NCBI GenBank assembly: GCA_012845835.1 | Contig: JABAKD010000018.1 | Location: 2,054,616 to 2,118,615 of the forward strand | DNA: 64,000 nucleotides | Reading direction: 5' to 3' | DNA from: Undaria pinnatifida | Taxonomy: Eukaryota; Sar; Phaeophyceae; Laminariales; Alariaceae | Part shown: positions 55,129 through 64,000 of the stretch, in pieces | Position numbering within the stretch: position 1 is the stretch's first letter | How the letters are laid out: each line of letters starts with the position of its first letter | Translations under genes and position numbers: made by a program | Notes under the pieces: generated by a model | The model's database searches: none | The model's input: the letters and a program-made list of their open reading frames with translations, nothing else | What the model was told of the DNA's origin: nothing

Positions 55129-55914
55129 GACACATGCTACGGTAGAGGTGGCATCGCCACTTGCCTGCTGAGGGTCCTTGCTTGAGGTGCTTCATTATAT
55201 ACCTCCCCCATAAAAACTATTTTTGCCATCTTTACCACCCATATTGACCATTTTTACCATCAAAATTCACCATTTTTTTCCGTCAATGTTTACCATTAGC
55301 ACCAAGCGAGACACAGGCTACGGTAGAGGTGATATCACCATTTGCCTGCTGAGGGTCCTCACTTGAGGAGGTTCATATGTACCTCACCCAAAAAAAAGAA
55401 ATTGAGTTAAAAAAAGAGTGCGACCCGAATACCAGACCCATGACCTAAGGTATCAAAAATATATCAGATTGCGAAAAGAGAACGACACGTATCCGGAAGA
55501 TTGTGGGTTAACCCGTTTAGCACCGCAGTCCCAACACGGGGAAAAGACTCTTGGAATTAGACTAGGATAGAATAATGTTAGGTTTTGTAAATGGGTGAAG
55601 GAGCTCCGTCATTCAGAAAAAAACATTACCCACCAAAACGAGTCAGCAGAAGTTGTATGAGCTCCTGACATGAAGTGAGCAAAATATCTCACCCGAGACA
55701 TGACTTCGAAGGCATTCGTTTGCACAGAGCCCGACCCAACATTCTCTGTGCGCTAGTCCTAGAGCAATCATGCTCGTAGAATTACCTTGCTATCCGATAA
55801 ATCCACACTTGAGGAACTCAAGCGGTCGGAAAGGGTTGGCCGAAGAAGCGCAACCTCCACCGTTACTACACCGTGGGATGACTCCAAAGTGCTACCTCCG
55901 TCGTAGCACACATC
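55129..55914 (+). mobile_element. Nested or tandem family F/H elements
   Basis: Two F left ends with the GAC-N5-CTACGGTAG pattern lie at 55129 (gacacatgctacggtag) and 55310 (gacacaggctacggtag). Each is followed by 'cctgctgagggtcct' and 'cttgagg'. After 'ggagctccgtcattcag' at about 55600, a family H stretch ('gacttcgaaggcattcgtttg') follows. The unit closes at 55914 with the inverted terminus 'ctccgtcgtagcacacatc'. The exact limits of each element are uncertain. Confidence 0.6.
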
Positions 55915-55950
55915 GGATACAAACCCATGGGGTCCGCATGAACTAATATG

Positions 55951-56210
55951 GACGCGTGCTGCGATAGAGGTGCACCGCTTTTTTTGCTGAGGCTCCTCAA
56001 TCTGGGAACTTAAAGACCTGTACCAAAAAGTTATTTGGAGAAAAATAAAACTGCTATCATACGGGATGAAAATCCCATGGCCGAGGTACACAACGAGAAC
56101 CACATGCACTGAAAATGGCCTATTTCCGACGATTTTTGGTTATAAAGAGCTCCGTCATTCAGAGACCATTTCAGACGAAAAGTGCTACTACCTCTATCGT
56201 AGCATGCGTC
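55951..56210 (+). mobile_element. MITE family A copy with TATG target duplication
   Basis: gacgcgtgctgcgatag to ctatcgtagcatgcgtc, 260 bp, with TATG at 55947-55950 and 56211-56214. A near-consensus interior. Confidence 0.93.
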
Positions 56211-56595
56211 TATGATGGTTATCACGTCGCCAGTTACCCTGTCGGTTACTCTACCCGGGCTCCTTGCGTTCGGGGTAGCGTTGTTTCCCCGCGGTACTGG
56301 TAAAGTCGTCCAGGAAACAGCGAAAAGCATCAAGTGGCGGTCATAGCGGCGTGGTCCAACACAGCAACCGCCCAAGTTTATCCCCTCCACGAGAGATGAT
56401 CCGTCCTTGCGTATTTCGTCTTTGCGCAGTGGTCAGGCACAACAATAGCCCGAGAGTATCCCCGCCCCGGAAAGGCTTATTGTGTCATTTTAGCACAGAA
56501 TGTAACCTGTTGTTTCGTCAAGCATGGCATGCCATAGCACCGTTTGATACGCACACCCTCCCCTCCCGTCCTTTTCTTGCTGAACAATACACCGG

Positions 56596-56645
56596 CTGTG
56601 CTAACCTTTCCGCGGCAGGACAGGCAGAGGCAGGCAGAACAAAAA
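56596..56645 (+). promoter_or_regulatory. Possible 3' splice site and leader of the surface-protein gene
   Basis: 'gtgctaacctttccgcggcag' (56600-56620) has a branch-site-like ctaac, a pyrimidine stretch and a terminal CAG about 25 bp before the ATG. An intron in the 5' leader is therefore plausible, though no matching donor could be identified with confidence. Confidence 0.3.
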
Positions 56646-57437
56646 ATGCAAGCGTCAGGGGGAAGATATCGCGGGTCTGCACGGCTCACCGTCGCCACGG
56701 CGCTGCTAGCTCTGTGGACCACGACCAACCAATTCCACGCTGGGCACTCATTATCGAGCGGCTTAGCGTGCCCTCTCGAATCGATCGGCTGCGTTGCGGA
56801 CCCAGACTGCAGCACGTGCCTCGACTCGCTTCAAGTAGCCCTCGCCTCGACCAACATTAGCCCTGCCACCTGCGAGGATTTGTACGCCGACGTTTGCGTT
56901 ATTGCGGTGGAAGCGGGGTGCGACCCGACGAACCAGGCACTCCTCGATCTAGCCTCCTGCGTCGCGGAAGATACGTTTGGGTGTTCAGACTTCACAAGTT
57001 GTGCGGAAGCGGTTAGCGCTACCCCTATGCCTACCACTGCTGCACTTACTACCCCAGTGCCTACCACTGCTGCACTTACTACCCCAGTGCCTACCACTGC
57101 TGCCCGTAACACCGTGGAGCCTAGCCCCGCTATCACCGTTGGGCCATCCCGTGCACCTACGGCGGTACCAACGACTCCCGACACCGCTGCACCATCTCCG
57201 TTCATTGACGCAACAACCGCTCCAACCTCCAATGGGACGGGCTTAGTGACGACGTCACCCTCAAGCGCGAATGGATCGCGCGATTTAGACCCGGGTACCC
57301 CGTCGCCCACCTCCACCTCGGTGGAACCCGGCGAAGAAGCCGCGACTGACAGTGGAAATGCTGGTTTGAGGTCAATCGCCGCAGTGACGGTCATTACAAG
57401 GGTTTCTATTGTAACTGCGATTTTCTTCGCCTTATAA
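56646..57437 (+). CDS. Predicted secreted, Cys-rich, Thr/Pro-rich GPI-anchored surface protein
   Basis: 263 codons from ATG 56646 to TAA 57435-57437, the only long intact frame with a coherent protein layout. An N-terminal basic stretch and hydrophobic core (residues about 12-26) look like a signal peptide. Residues 42-119 hold ten cysteines (42, 49, 55, 58, 76, 84, 92, 105, 113, 119), an even number that fits disulphide pairing. From about 124 to 230 there is a Thr/Pro/Ala/Ser linker suited to O-glycosylation. It contains three tandem 10-residue repeats (Pro-Val-Pro-Thr-Thr-Ala-Ala type). The last 20 residues are hydrophobic and run to the stop, as in a GPI-attachment signal. I chose the 56646 start because the open frame upstream has no ATG giving a better signal peptide. 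I do not recognise the Cys domain. The next ATG-free part upstream may be an intron or leader. Its 3' end is re-iterated downstream. Confidence 0.7.
   Translation: MQASGGRYRGSARLTVATALLALWTTTNQFHAGHSLSSGLACPLESIGCVADPDCSTCLDSLQVALASTNISPATCEDLYADVCVIAVEAGCDPTNQALLDLASCVAEDTFGCSDFTSCAEAVSATPMPTTAALTTPVPTTAALTTPVPTTAARNTVEPSPAITVGPSRAPTAVPTTPDTAAPSPFIDATTAPTSNGTGLVTTSPSSANGSRDLDPGTPSPTSTSVEPGEEAATDSGNAGLRSIAAVTVITRVSIVTAIFFAL
57025..57115. repeat. In-frame 30-bp minisatellite in the gene
   Basis: Three units of 'cctaccactgctgcacttac' + 'taccccagtg' (third unit diverges). The unit length of 30 keeps the reading frame, so copy number could vary without breaking the protein. Confidence 0.9.
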
Positions 57438-57535
57438 TGGGTTGTTTTTTTAATACACGAAGGCGTGGACGAGGGAGGGGGGGCGGGGGGGGCTACCAGA
57501 TGACCCAGGGACCCCGATACCCTCCACCACCCTGG

Positions 57536-58094
57536 GACCAAGACTGCGGTAGGAGTTTCACTTTTCGAACGATTTTTGGCAGGTTTGCTCGGGGTCACCC
57601 GCGCCAGTGGCCCCTCTTTTCGTTTGCGACATTAGACGCGTGCTACGCTAGAAGTGCACCATTTCGTTTTTTAGGCTCCTCAAAATTGGGAGCTCAAGAC
57701 CTCTCCCAAAAACTGATTTGGTTATAATGTAAAACCTCTACCGGAAAAAAAAATCACATTGTCAAGGTACACAACGAAAATCATGCCAAAAGAATGGACA
57801 ATTTCCGACGATTTTGGGTTAAAGAGCCCCGTCATTCAGAAAAATAGAAATAGCTAAAAAGTGCTACCTCTGTCGTAGCATGTGTCATTGAGCTTTCGTG
57901 CTGTTTCAGGTTTTCGATTCGAGTCCGAAATGGAATGGTACGCTACGCTGCACCTAAAAAATCGCTCAAGAAGGTATGTTTGTCAGTGAGGTACAGAGCC
58001 ACTCGCACGAGTGGCGCAAACCCGGTAGAGTGAAAACAGGGGTCTATCACAACACCATCGTAACATCCCCCCTACTACTACCGTGGCCTTGGTC
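57536..58094 (+). mobile_element. MITE family B copy with a family A element nested in it
   Basis: gaccaagactgcggtag to the inverted 'ctaccgtggccttggtc'. Left palindrome 'gtcacccgcgccagtgg', right palindrome 'gccactcgcacgagtggc', tail 'acaccatcgtaacatc'. Flanks CTGG and CCGG differ by one transition. Removing A (252 bp) leaves about 307 bp, close to the 268 bp copy at 60366. Confidence 0.85.
57635..57886 (+). mobile_element. MITE family A copy nested in family B
   Basis: gacgcgtgctacgctag to 'ctgtcgtagcatgtgtc', 252 bp. The flanks ATTA and ATTG match at 3 of 4 positions. The insertion point in B is equivalent to that of the copy at 18788. Confidence 0.9.
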
Positions 58095-58610
58095 CCGGTG
58101 GAACCATGCGAAGAGACCGGTGCGGACGGCGGATGTAGTGGTTGGAGACCGATCACCGTAGTGGCAGTTATAACAAGGGTTTAATATTGTAAGTGCTATC
58201 GTTTTGGCCATATGGTGGGTTGTTGCTAAAATACACGGAGGCGTGGACGAGGGCGGGAGGGGGGGTCTACCAGATGGCTCGAGGAACCCTGGGAGCCCGG
58301 TACTCACCACCTGGGTAGAACCAGGCGAAGAGGCCGGTACTATCGGCGGATGTGGTGGTGGGAGGTCGGTCGCGGCAATAACAGTTACAACGAAGGGTTC
58401 GATTGTAATTTGTTTGAACACACACGAAGGCGTGGATGAGGGAGGTGGGTGGGGTCTACCTGATGACTCGGGGACCCTTGGTACCCACCACCCGGGTGGA
58501 ACCAGGCGAAGAGGCTGGTACTGACGGCGGATGTGGTGGTTGGAGGTCGATCACCGCTGTAACAATTATTACCTGGTATTCGATCGTAATCTGTTTTACT
58601 TGGACTTGGC

Positions 58611-59265
58611 ATCATCAGCTGGACCGGGGGGGAGCGGGGCGAGGTCCTCCACCTCACTGGGTGGATTTCGGACAGTCTAGAGCAGAATGTATATCAACGG
58701 GGGAGTAGTTGTTGTAGACCACATCTGCAGCCTGCAGCGTGGTAGAATCTTCATCGGAAACGTAGTGCTTAGTATGTGAATGTGCTTGCCCATGATTTTG
58801 AAGTTTAGGAAATATCTCCCGTCACCATTTCACGGAAGCGATTATGGGGGTTGCTTTGGGTTACGTCTGGGGTTTGTTATAGATATTCAGCTTGAAGGAT
58901 GCGGTTGTGAAGCCTTTCTTAGATGCTTTGGCATATAGAGACTGGTTACAGAGCCTCGCGGGGATGCTTTGGCATACTCTCGGCAGTCCCAGCGCATTTG
59001 GTGTTGCGAAACCGCGTGGTTATAGTAAGTTTAAACTTGGACACATGAGTTTTTTTTGTGTATTGGTAGGTAGGAGATATGCCCTAAATCTCTATCGTAG
59101 CACGCATGGCGTGGCGAACACGGTGGCATCGGCGACACCAAGCAGCTGTGGCTGCTGAGGAGGTCGTGCTGAGGTAGTAAGGGATATACGTCCGGAATGC
59201 ATCGTGAGGAGAGTTATCGCACGCTGAGGGTGCAGGAGAAAGTTCTTGGGCTCCTGGCGACATGA
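58611..59265. other. Unassigned stretch
   Basis: Contains short frames only and an isolated family A terminus 'ctctatcgtagcacgcatg' at about 59090-59108. No gene is supported. Confidence 0.4.
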
Positions 59266-59531
59266 GACGCGTGCTACGATGGCAGAGGTGTGCATCCCTT
59301 TTTTTCTGAGGTTCCTCAATTTTGCGAGCTTAAAACCTCCCAAAAAACTGATTTGGAGAAAAAGTAGAACCTCTACCGGATGAACAATCCCATATGGCCT
59401 AGCTAGGTAGACGACGAAAATCGTGGGGGGAAAATGCCTAATTTCCGGACGATTCTAGGTTAAGGAGCCCCATCATTCAGAAAAAAAAAAAAGCCAAAAC
59501 GTGCTACCTCTGTCATCGTAGCACATGCGCC
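59266..59531 (+). mobile_element. MITE family A copy with ATGA target duplication
   Basis: gacgcgtgctacgatgg to 'catcgtagcacatgcgcc', 266 bp, with ATGA at 59262-59265 and 59532-59535. Termini slightly eroded. Confidence 0.9.
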
Positions 59532-59534
59532 ATG

Positions 59535-59770
59535 AGGAACTGAAGATATCACCATCTCGAAGACGTTCGTTCGCGCAACCCGGCCAACATATCTAATATG
59601 TATGTTGTTCCTCGAAACAAACACATACATGTACGTACACTCGTAAAATTGTCGTTTCTAATCGATGGTTCCGTCCATCATCACGCGTGTACTTGAGGAG
59701 TTCAACCGGTCAGAGAGGTTTTTTTTGGCCCAAGCCTACCGGGAGGGATGACTCAGGAGCCGTATGGCAT
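59535..59770. repeat. Dispersed repeat H
   Basis: 'atctcgaagacgttcgttcgc', 'cttgaggagttcaaccggtc' and 'gggatgactcaggagcc'. The same blocks, in outline, occur at 55690-55890 and (partly) 63880-64000 and 17655-17770. Termini unknown. Confidence 0.45.
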
Positions 59771-59812
59771 GCGCACGCGGCTTGGCGATGCTTGAAAAAC
59801 GATGAAGGTCTT

Positions 59813-60060
59813 GACGCGTGCTGCCATAGAGGTGGAACTTCTCGCCTGGAACGATTTCTGAATGGCCGGGCTCCTTGACCCAAAGTCGTCCTTTTTTTTT
59901 GTTTCAGAATTGTCGTTGTATACCTGCAGGCCATGGGATTTTTATTGCGGAAGCAGTTTTTCTTTCTCTCCAAATCAGTTTTCGTGGGAGGTCTTGAGCT
60001 CCCAAATTGAGGAATACACCTCGGGAAAAAAAGTGATGCACCTCTATCGTAGCACACGTC
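59813..60060 (-). mobile_element. MITE family A copy with TCTT target duplication
   Basis: gacgcgtgctgccatag to ctatcgtagcacacgtc, 248 bp, with TCTT at 59809-59812 and 60061-60064. Confidence 0.93.
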
Positions 60061-60365
60061 TCTTCCTAGACGCACGCTTTTAGATGCGTGGCATACATCC
60101 GGCGTTGTAGTTTTTGCCGCGCTGTTGCTGCACGTGGACCCCGCTCGGACAGGTCCCACGATGGAGGTAGCAATTGCTGCCCAAAAGGACCTTGGGATGA
60201 GGTACGTACGCAGTTGATGATTGCCGCTATTTTAGTATGAGTTGAAAAAAAGCTTTGTTGTTGATGTTCACCCTCGGCCAACATCCACGGGAGTCACACA
60301 TCTTTCAAAGAATAAAATACGTCTGAAAAAACGATCGGCCCCGGTGAATCACGCAGCTTGCAAAG

Positions 60366-60633
60366 GACCCAGGCTACGGTAGGGGGGTCCCCTTTTTGTC
60401 CTTGAATTTCAGTGGCTAGCGGTTACTCGCGCAAGTAACCCCTTTGTTATTTTGCGATCTTACGTTTTCTTCATGCATTATATTGACGAAATCAATCCGC
60501 AATGCGAAGGTAATCTAAGCTGCTCCAAAACAAGTGCCTAAACCATTTTCATCCGTGAGGTACAGAGTCAGTCGTGCGACTGGCTCGAACACACCAGTGA
60601 ACACGGGGGTATCCCCCTACCGTGGCCTTGGTC
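60366..60633 (+). mobile_element. MITE family B copy with AAAG target duplication
   Basis: gacccaggctacggtag to the inverted 'ctaccgtggccttggtc', 268 bp, with AAAG at 60362-60365 and 60634-60637. It carries both subterminal palindromes ('ggttactcgcgcaagtaacc' and 'gagtcagtcgtgcgactggc') and no nested element. It gives the reference structure of family B. Confidence 0.92.
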
Positions 60634-60639
60634 AAAGAT

Positions 60640-61328
60640 GAGTGCCGACCCTGCAATAAAAATGTGTCCAACTCTCACAGCTTAGACTAGATGTTTTTTT
60701 AACAGTTTTTTGCATCATTTGAATGTCAAATACTCTTGTGGTTTTTTAGTCCGGGTTTCCTCTACTACTCAGGAAAACTACCCTGTATCGATGGAATCGA
60801 GTGTTTGTTTTGGCCTGTTTGATGCGATAGGGGTGATAACATTTTTGGGAGCTGCTGTTCGTTTTTGTCGGCGACGCCCCTCCTGACCCCATGTTACTGA
60901 GCAGCCGGGGTAGGTATAGTATCGATCCATCACCCAGCCCAGGGCAAGCCAACTAACGCGTTCTCTTCCATGACTTCGCGTAGTGTCCAGGAATACTTCC
61001 ACTCAGTCAGTCAACGATCTCTTTTCGAAAAACACGACCAAGATCACAATACTTTGGGCGCGAAAGATGACTGTTGTACCCGGGTACTCGAGTAGTCTAT
61101 GCCCTATTCAGCATACTCTTGGGAAGGTTTCCAAAATCCAGCACATTCAGTAAGAAATTGCAGTCCTGCTCAAACTACAAAAGTTGGTCAAACTACAAAA
61201 GTTGTGCAGTACCTTGTGTGTGGGTTGAGTGAATCTCTGTATAGCTCCACGGTCGGTTACGGGTCATGAATGCAGTAGATTGAAGAGTGGCATTAACCTC
61301 TGTTCGGTTTCCTCGCCGTTTTCTGATT
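60640..61328. other. Unassigned stretch
   Basis: No repeat or gene recognised; short frames on the minus strand (60746-61002) lack motifs. A local duplication 'gtcaaactacaaaagttg' occurs twice near 61175-61205. Confidence 0.4.
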
Positions 61329-61514
61329 ACTGCACCAATCGCCACTACAAGCCGGGCTGTGTACTTGGAAGACGCCGTACAAGGGGGGCAGGAACTGGGT
61401 ATGTGGTCTCGGGAGATATTGGCCTATCTCCCGAGACCACATGCCCATTTCCTGCCCCCCTTGTACGGCGTCTTCCAAGTACACAGCCCGGCTTGTGGTG
61501 GCGATTGGTGCAGT
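61329..61514. repeat. Near-perfect 186-bp palindrome (long hairpin)
   Basis: Left arm from 'actgcaccaatcgcc' to 'ctcgggagata', a loop of about 6 bases (ttggcc), right arm from 'tatctcccgag' to 'ggcgattggtgcagt'. Arms of 90 bp with about three mismatches. It is one of the most symmetrical structures in the window. It is not one of the MITE families (no GAC...CTACG end). It could be a foldback MITE, a transcript hairpin, or an inverted duplication. Confidence 0.92.
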
Positions 61515-61899
61515 AAAGGCTTGCGCGTTGCATCATGGCAGCAGCAGCGGCATGCCATAGCGTACTGAGGCAGTTACAGTAGTCCGCTGTCAGACTGCGA
61601 AAGTCACGCAACGTGTGGATATCCCTACGCTATCTATCTGTGAACTTGAGTGCTTTTTAGTGTTCGACACGTGCTTGAGAAAGTCGTTCGTTTGAATTTG
61701 CTTAATATCTGTGAATTTTGGGTGCTTTGTTTACCTTCCAAGGGTGCTCATAGAAGGTCTTTTTTTTTGCCCACTTTTTACCTTGTCCAAGAAACGGGGG
61801 GACCCCGGCCCCCCGTGCGGCAAACAGAAGCACACAAAATACTCCTGGGGCAAGGCCGGGACCAAGGGCGCGGCTAGACACAAGTATTGCTCTGTGCAC

Positions 61900-62577
61900 G
61901 AGACCACGTCTCACAACAACGATGACTGGTACTTGCAGGGAAGGATAATGGCACATGGGGTCATCGGGGCATCAGCACCTGAGATCACTGGATGGCCGTC
62001 GCGGTTCAGAGTATCCGCGCCTGAGGTCACTTGATCGCCATCGCCTGGCCTTGCCGGAGTAACTGCTGTCTGGACCAAAATCATCTGGGATCACCGGAAC
62101 ATCAGCAAGGTCAATAACAGCATCATATGGGGTTGACGAATCGTCATGTAGAACCACCGGGGAATCAGCTGAGTCGTCCTTGCCAGGGGTCAACGGATCA
62201 ACAGCATCCGCTTCACCCGAGGTCGCTTACAACCTGCTCAAGAGCTTTGCCTTGGAGTCAAGCTCGCAAACAAGATCGACCATTTGCAGTCCGAAGTTCA
62301 CGCGCTCACGGTAGCGCAAGGTCGGTCGCGGGAAAACCCCGCTGTAGAAGCTGCGGGCTCGCCGTATGAAGACAGAGAGCCACCCGGAACATCGACCGTC
62401 TTTCTGTACACCCCCAAGCCAACAACAAGCTTTCTTTTCTTCCTGAGGGGATTGTCCAGCAGCATCAGGGTCGAAACGAAAACACTGACTGCACAATCAA
62501 CAGTAGAGGTGGAGCTGATGACGGCAAATGCCTTCGGGCGGAAGGAACGTACCTACCTTTTCAATTCCACGATGTAG
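61900..62577. other. Possible coding stretch, strand undecided
   Basis: On plus, a frame open from about 62067 is followed after an apparent frameshift near 62250 by 62284-62577. It includes a heptad-like Leu-Ala-Asn-Lys-Ile-Asp-His-Leu-Gln-Ser-Glu-Val stretch. On minus, 61972-62193 is an acidic Asp/Ser/Pro-rich frame, and 62227-62496 is another frame. The composition looks more protein-like than the neighbourhood, but no family is recognised. It could be an exon of a real gene or an element ORF. Confidence 0.25.
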
Positions 62578-63870
62578 TCAAGCCTCAAGTCTCCCGCTAG
62601 GTAAACGGACTAGTCTAAGCCTGTATGATGATCACCGGCGGTTACACCAAAAAAAGTCGAGCCTGAAATATCTCATTTCCCAAGTTGCAGAGTCTAGCAC
62701 ATACATGCACTATTTTTGCGGAGCGCGGGCAGAGGTTCAATTTCCTGATCAACTCATGACCGCTGGATTACTGTTCTCCCTTTCGTGTGCAAGCGTAACC
62801 CGCCCATTTTCCTGTCACCAACGACTGCTGTTGTGCACGTTTTTGTTTCCTTGGCGAAAGAAAGATCACAGTCAACGCCAAGAAAAAGTCCTACTAGTCG
62901 AGTTAGTACTTTCGAATGAATCTTCAAACGGCTATGTTCGCAACTTCAACTCCATGACTGAATGATGAATGGTAAGGAGACCAGCATTCGGACGAGTACA
63001 AGCGGGAAATTGGGGTACACACGGCGTGGTGTCTCTCTGCAAAGGGCAATCTCTAACAGCTGGCAGTTGCTCGCAGTGCTCCTTTGTTTCGTTTGCGGGG
63101 CGGCAGAACCATCGGTTGGGTGTTGAGTCATATGCGCGTCGCGGTGGGGAGGGAGGGCGGGGGGCGGTACAGGAGGCGGGACAAGGGGCAGGGGGCGGGG
63201 GGGGGGCAGGGGGGGGGAGAACGAGGGAGACGGGGATGAAGGGGGAGCTACGTTAAGGTGAAATCTACCTCAACGACATAGCATATTCGAAAAAATGATT
63301 TTTAATGAAGTACTTATACCGAAGTACTGATAAGTGAGATGGGGACCAACTTTATTCGAAATGAGACGACGGGCGAGGTGTTGGATAGCTTCTGGCACCA
63401 TCGCGACTTCGAAACGAAACAGGTGCCATGGCGGCGAGGGTGTGGGGGGCTGCTGCTTTGGGGTTCAGGGGCTATGCTACGATGAGACGATACGGAGAAG
63501 TGTGTAGATATGTAGGTGTGGAACAATACAGAGAGGTGTGTGCTCATACCAGCTCCGGCATGGTTAATGTGGTGGGATTAATTGGCGAAGCAAAAAGCAA
63601 TTGCATTCCAATACCGTTATACCTGGTATCTTGATACGGTGAACCCAATTTATTGGCGAACATAAACCCCCGCCCCCCCCGCCCCCCCCTCCCGAAGCTG
63701 CGGTCGAATGCCCCCTCTGGAAGCACAACGCATTTTGAAGGACACGTAGTGGTATATCGAAGACCAGTAAAAAACAAAAATGTTTGGCCTGAACACAATA
63801 CCAGGTGAATAATGGGCAGGTACATCCAATCGGAACGTTTTCCGAGCCCCGCTTTGCAGGCACGCGATCG
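62578..63870. other. Unassigned stretch with a G-rich tract
   Basis: Frames of 60-145 codons on both strands without motifs. A G-rich tract lies at 63143-63240 with several runs of 5-9 G, and a C-rich counterpart at 63670-63700. No supported gene. Confidence 0.4.
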
Positions 63871-64000
63871 GAGTCATCCCACGGTGGGGGATGCACAGCA
63901 GGACCTTTTGGGCTCCTAACACGAGGCGCTCCATATCTCAACCCGAACCCATGACTCCCAAGGCATTCGCTAACACAATCGAACCAGACACACTTCTATG
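63870..64000. repeat. Dispersed repeat H, cut by the window edge
   Basis: 'cgatcggagtcatcccacgg', 'gggctcctaacacgaggcgc' and 'gactcccaaggcattcgc' echo the blocks at 55690-55890 and 59535-59770. Confidence 0.4.

Larger units (their letters stand above)
57325..58610 (+). repeat. Tandem array of the gene's 3' end (four units, one is the gene itself)
   Basis: Unit 0 (57325-57535) is the end of the CDS plus about 100 bp. Units start again at about 58095, 58313 and 58494. Each has 'ggtggaaccaggcgaagagg'-type bases, a 'ggcggatgtggtgg' stretch, 'gtaacaattattac'-type bases (the hydrophobic tail) and, in the first two copies, 'acacgaaggcgtggacgagg' + G run + 'taccagatg'. The copies carry stops and frameshifts. 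Unit length without insertions is about 180-220 bp. A family B MITE separates units 0 and 1. Confidence 0.85.

Overview
This 64 kb window looks like nuclear DNA from a eukaryote and is almost entirely repetitive. There are no operons, no dense run of long reading frames and no rRNA. Instead there are satellite-like arrays, microsatellites, long G/C homopolymer tracts, dozens of short inverted-repeat elements (MITE-like), two LTR-retrotransposon relics and a non-LTR (LINE-type) relic. The low-complexity Thr/Pro/Ala cell-surface protein and the style of the retroelement proteins suggest an alga or other stramenopile-like protist. That placement is inference only; no housekeeping gene fixes the taxon.

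Layout. 1-4.7 kb: a decayed satellite (unit about 210-240 bp) interrupted by other repeats. 4.8-7.2 kb: a possible ORF relic and two MITEs. 7.4-10.2 kb: a family C repeat cluster with an inverted pair and poly-G tracts. 10.5-20 kb: MITEs of families A, B and D. 20.4-23.9 kb: a second satellite (unit about 105-150 bp). 24-33 kb: nested MITEs, a solo LTR with a target duplication, a gag-only LTR-element relic (27.3-29.9 kb) and a microsatellite-expanded MITE. 33-37.6 kb: a broken Ty3/gypsy-type pol (integrase) relic with MITEs inserted in it. 39-48.6 kb: more family C repeats, plus a 5 kb unit bounded by inverted arms of about 660 bp. 49.8-51.6 kb: a minus-strand LINE reverse-transcriptase relic. 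51.7-55.9 kb: dispersed repeats. 56.6-57.4 kb: the one convincing intact gene, a predicted secreted, Cys-rich, Thr/Pro-rich, probably GPI-anchored protein. Its 3' end is repeated three more times downstream and the array is split by a MITE that itself contains a MITE. 59-64 kb: more MITEs and a near-perfect 186 bp palindrome.

The main unifying observation is that at least four otherwise different short-element families (called A, B, D and F here) begin with the same terminal pattern, GAC-N5-CTACGRTAG. Complete copies of A, B and D are flanked by 4-bp direct duplications. That fits several non-autonomous families moved by one transposase, which is not encoded in this window. Much of the landscape (nesting, solo LTR, split genes and split pol) follows from their activity.
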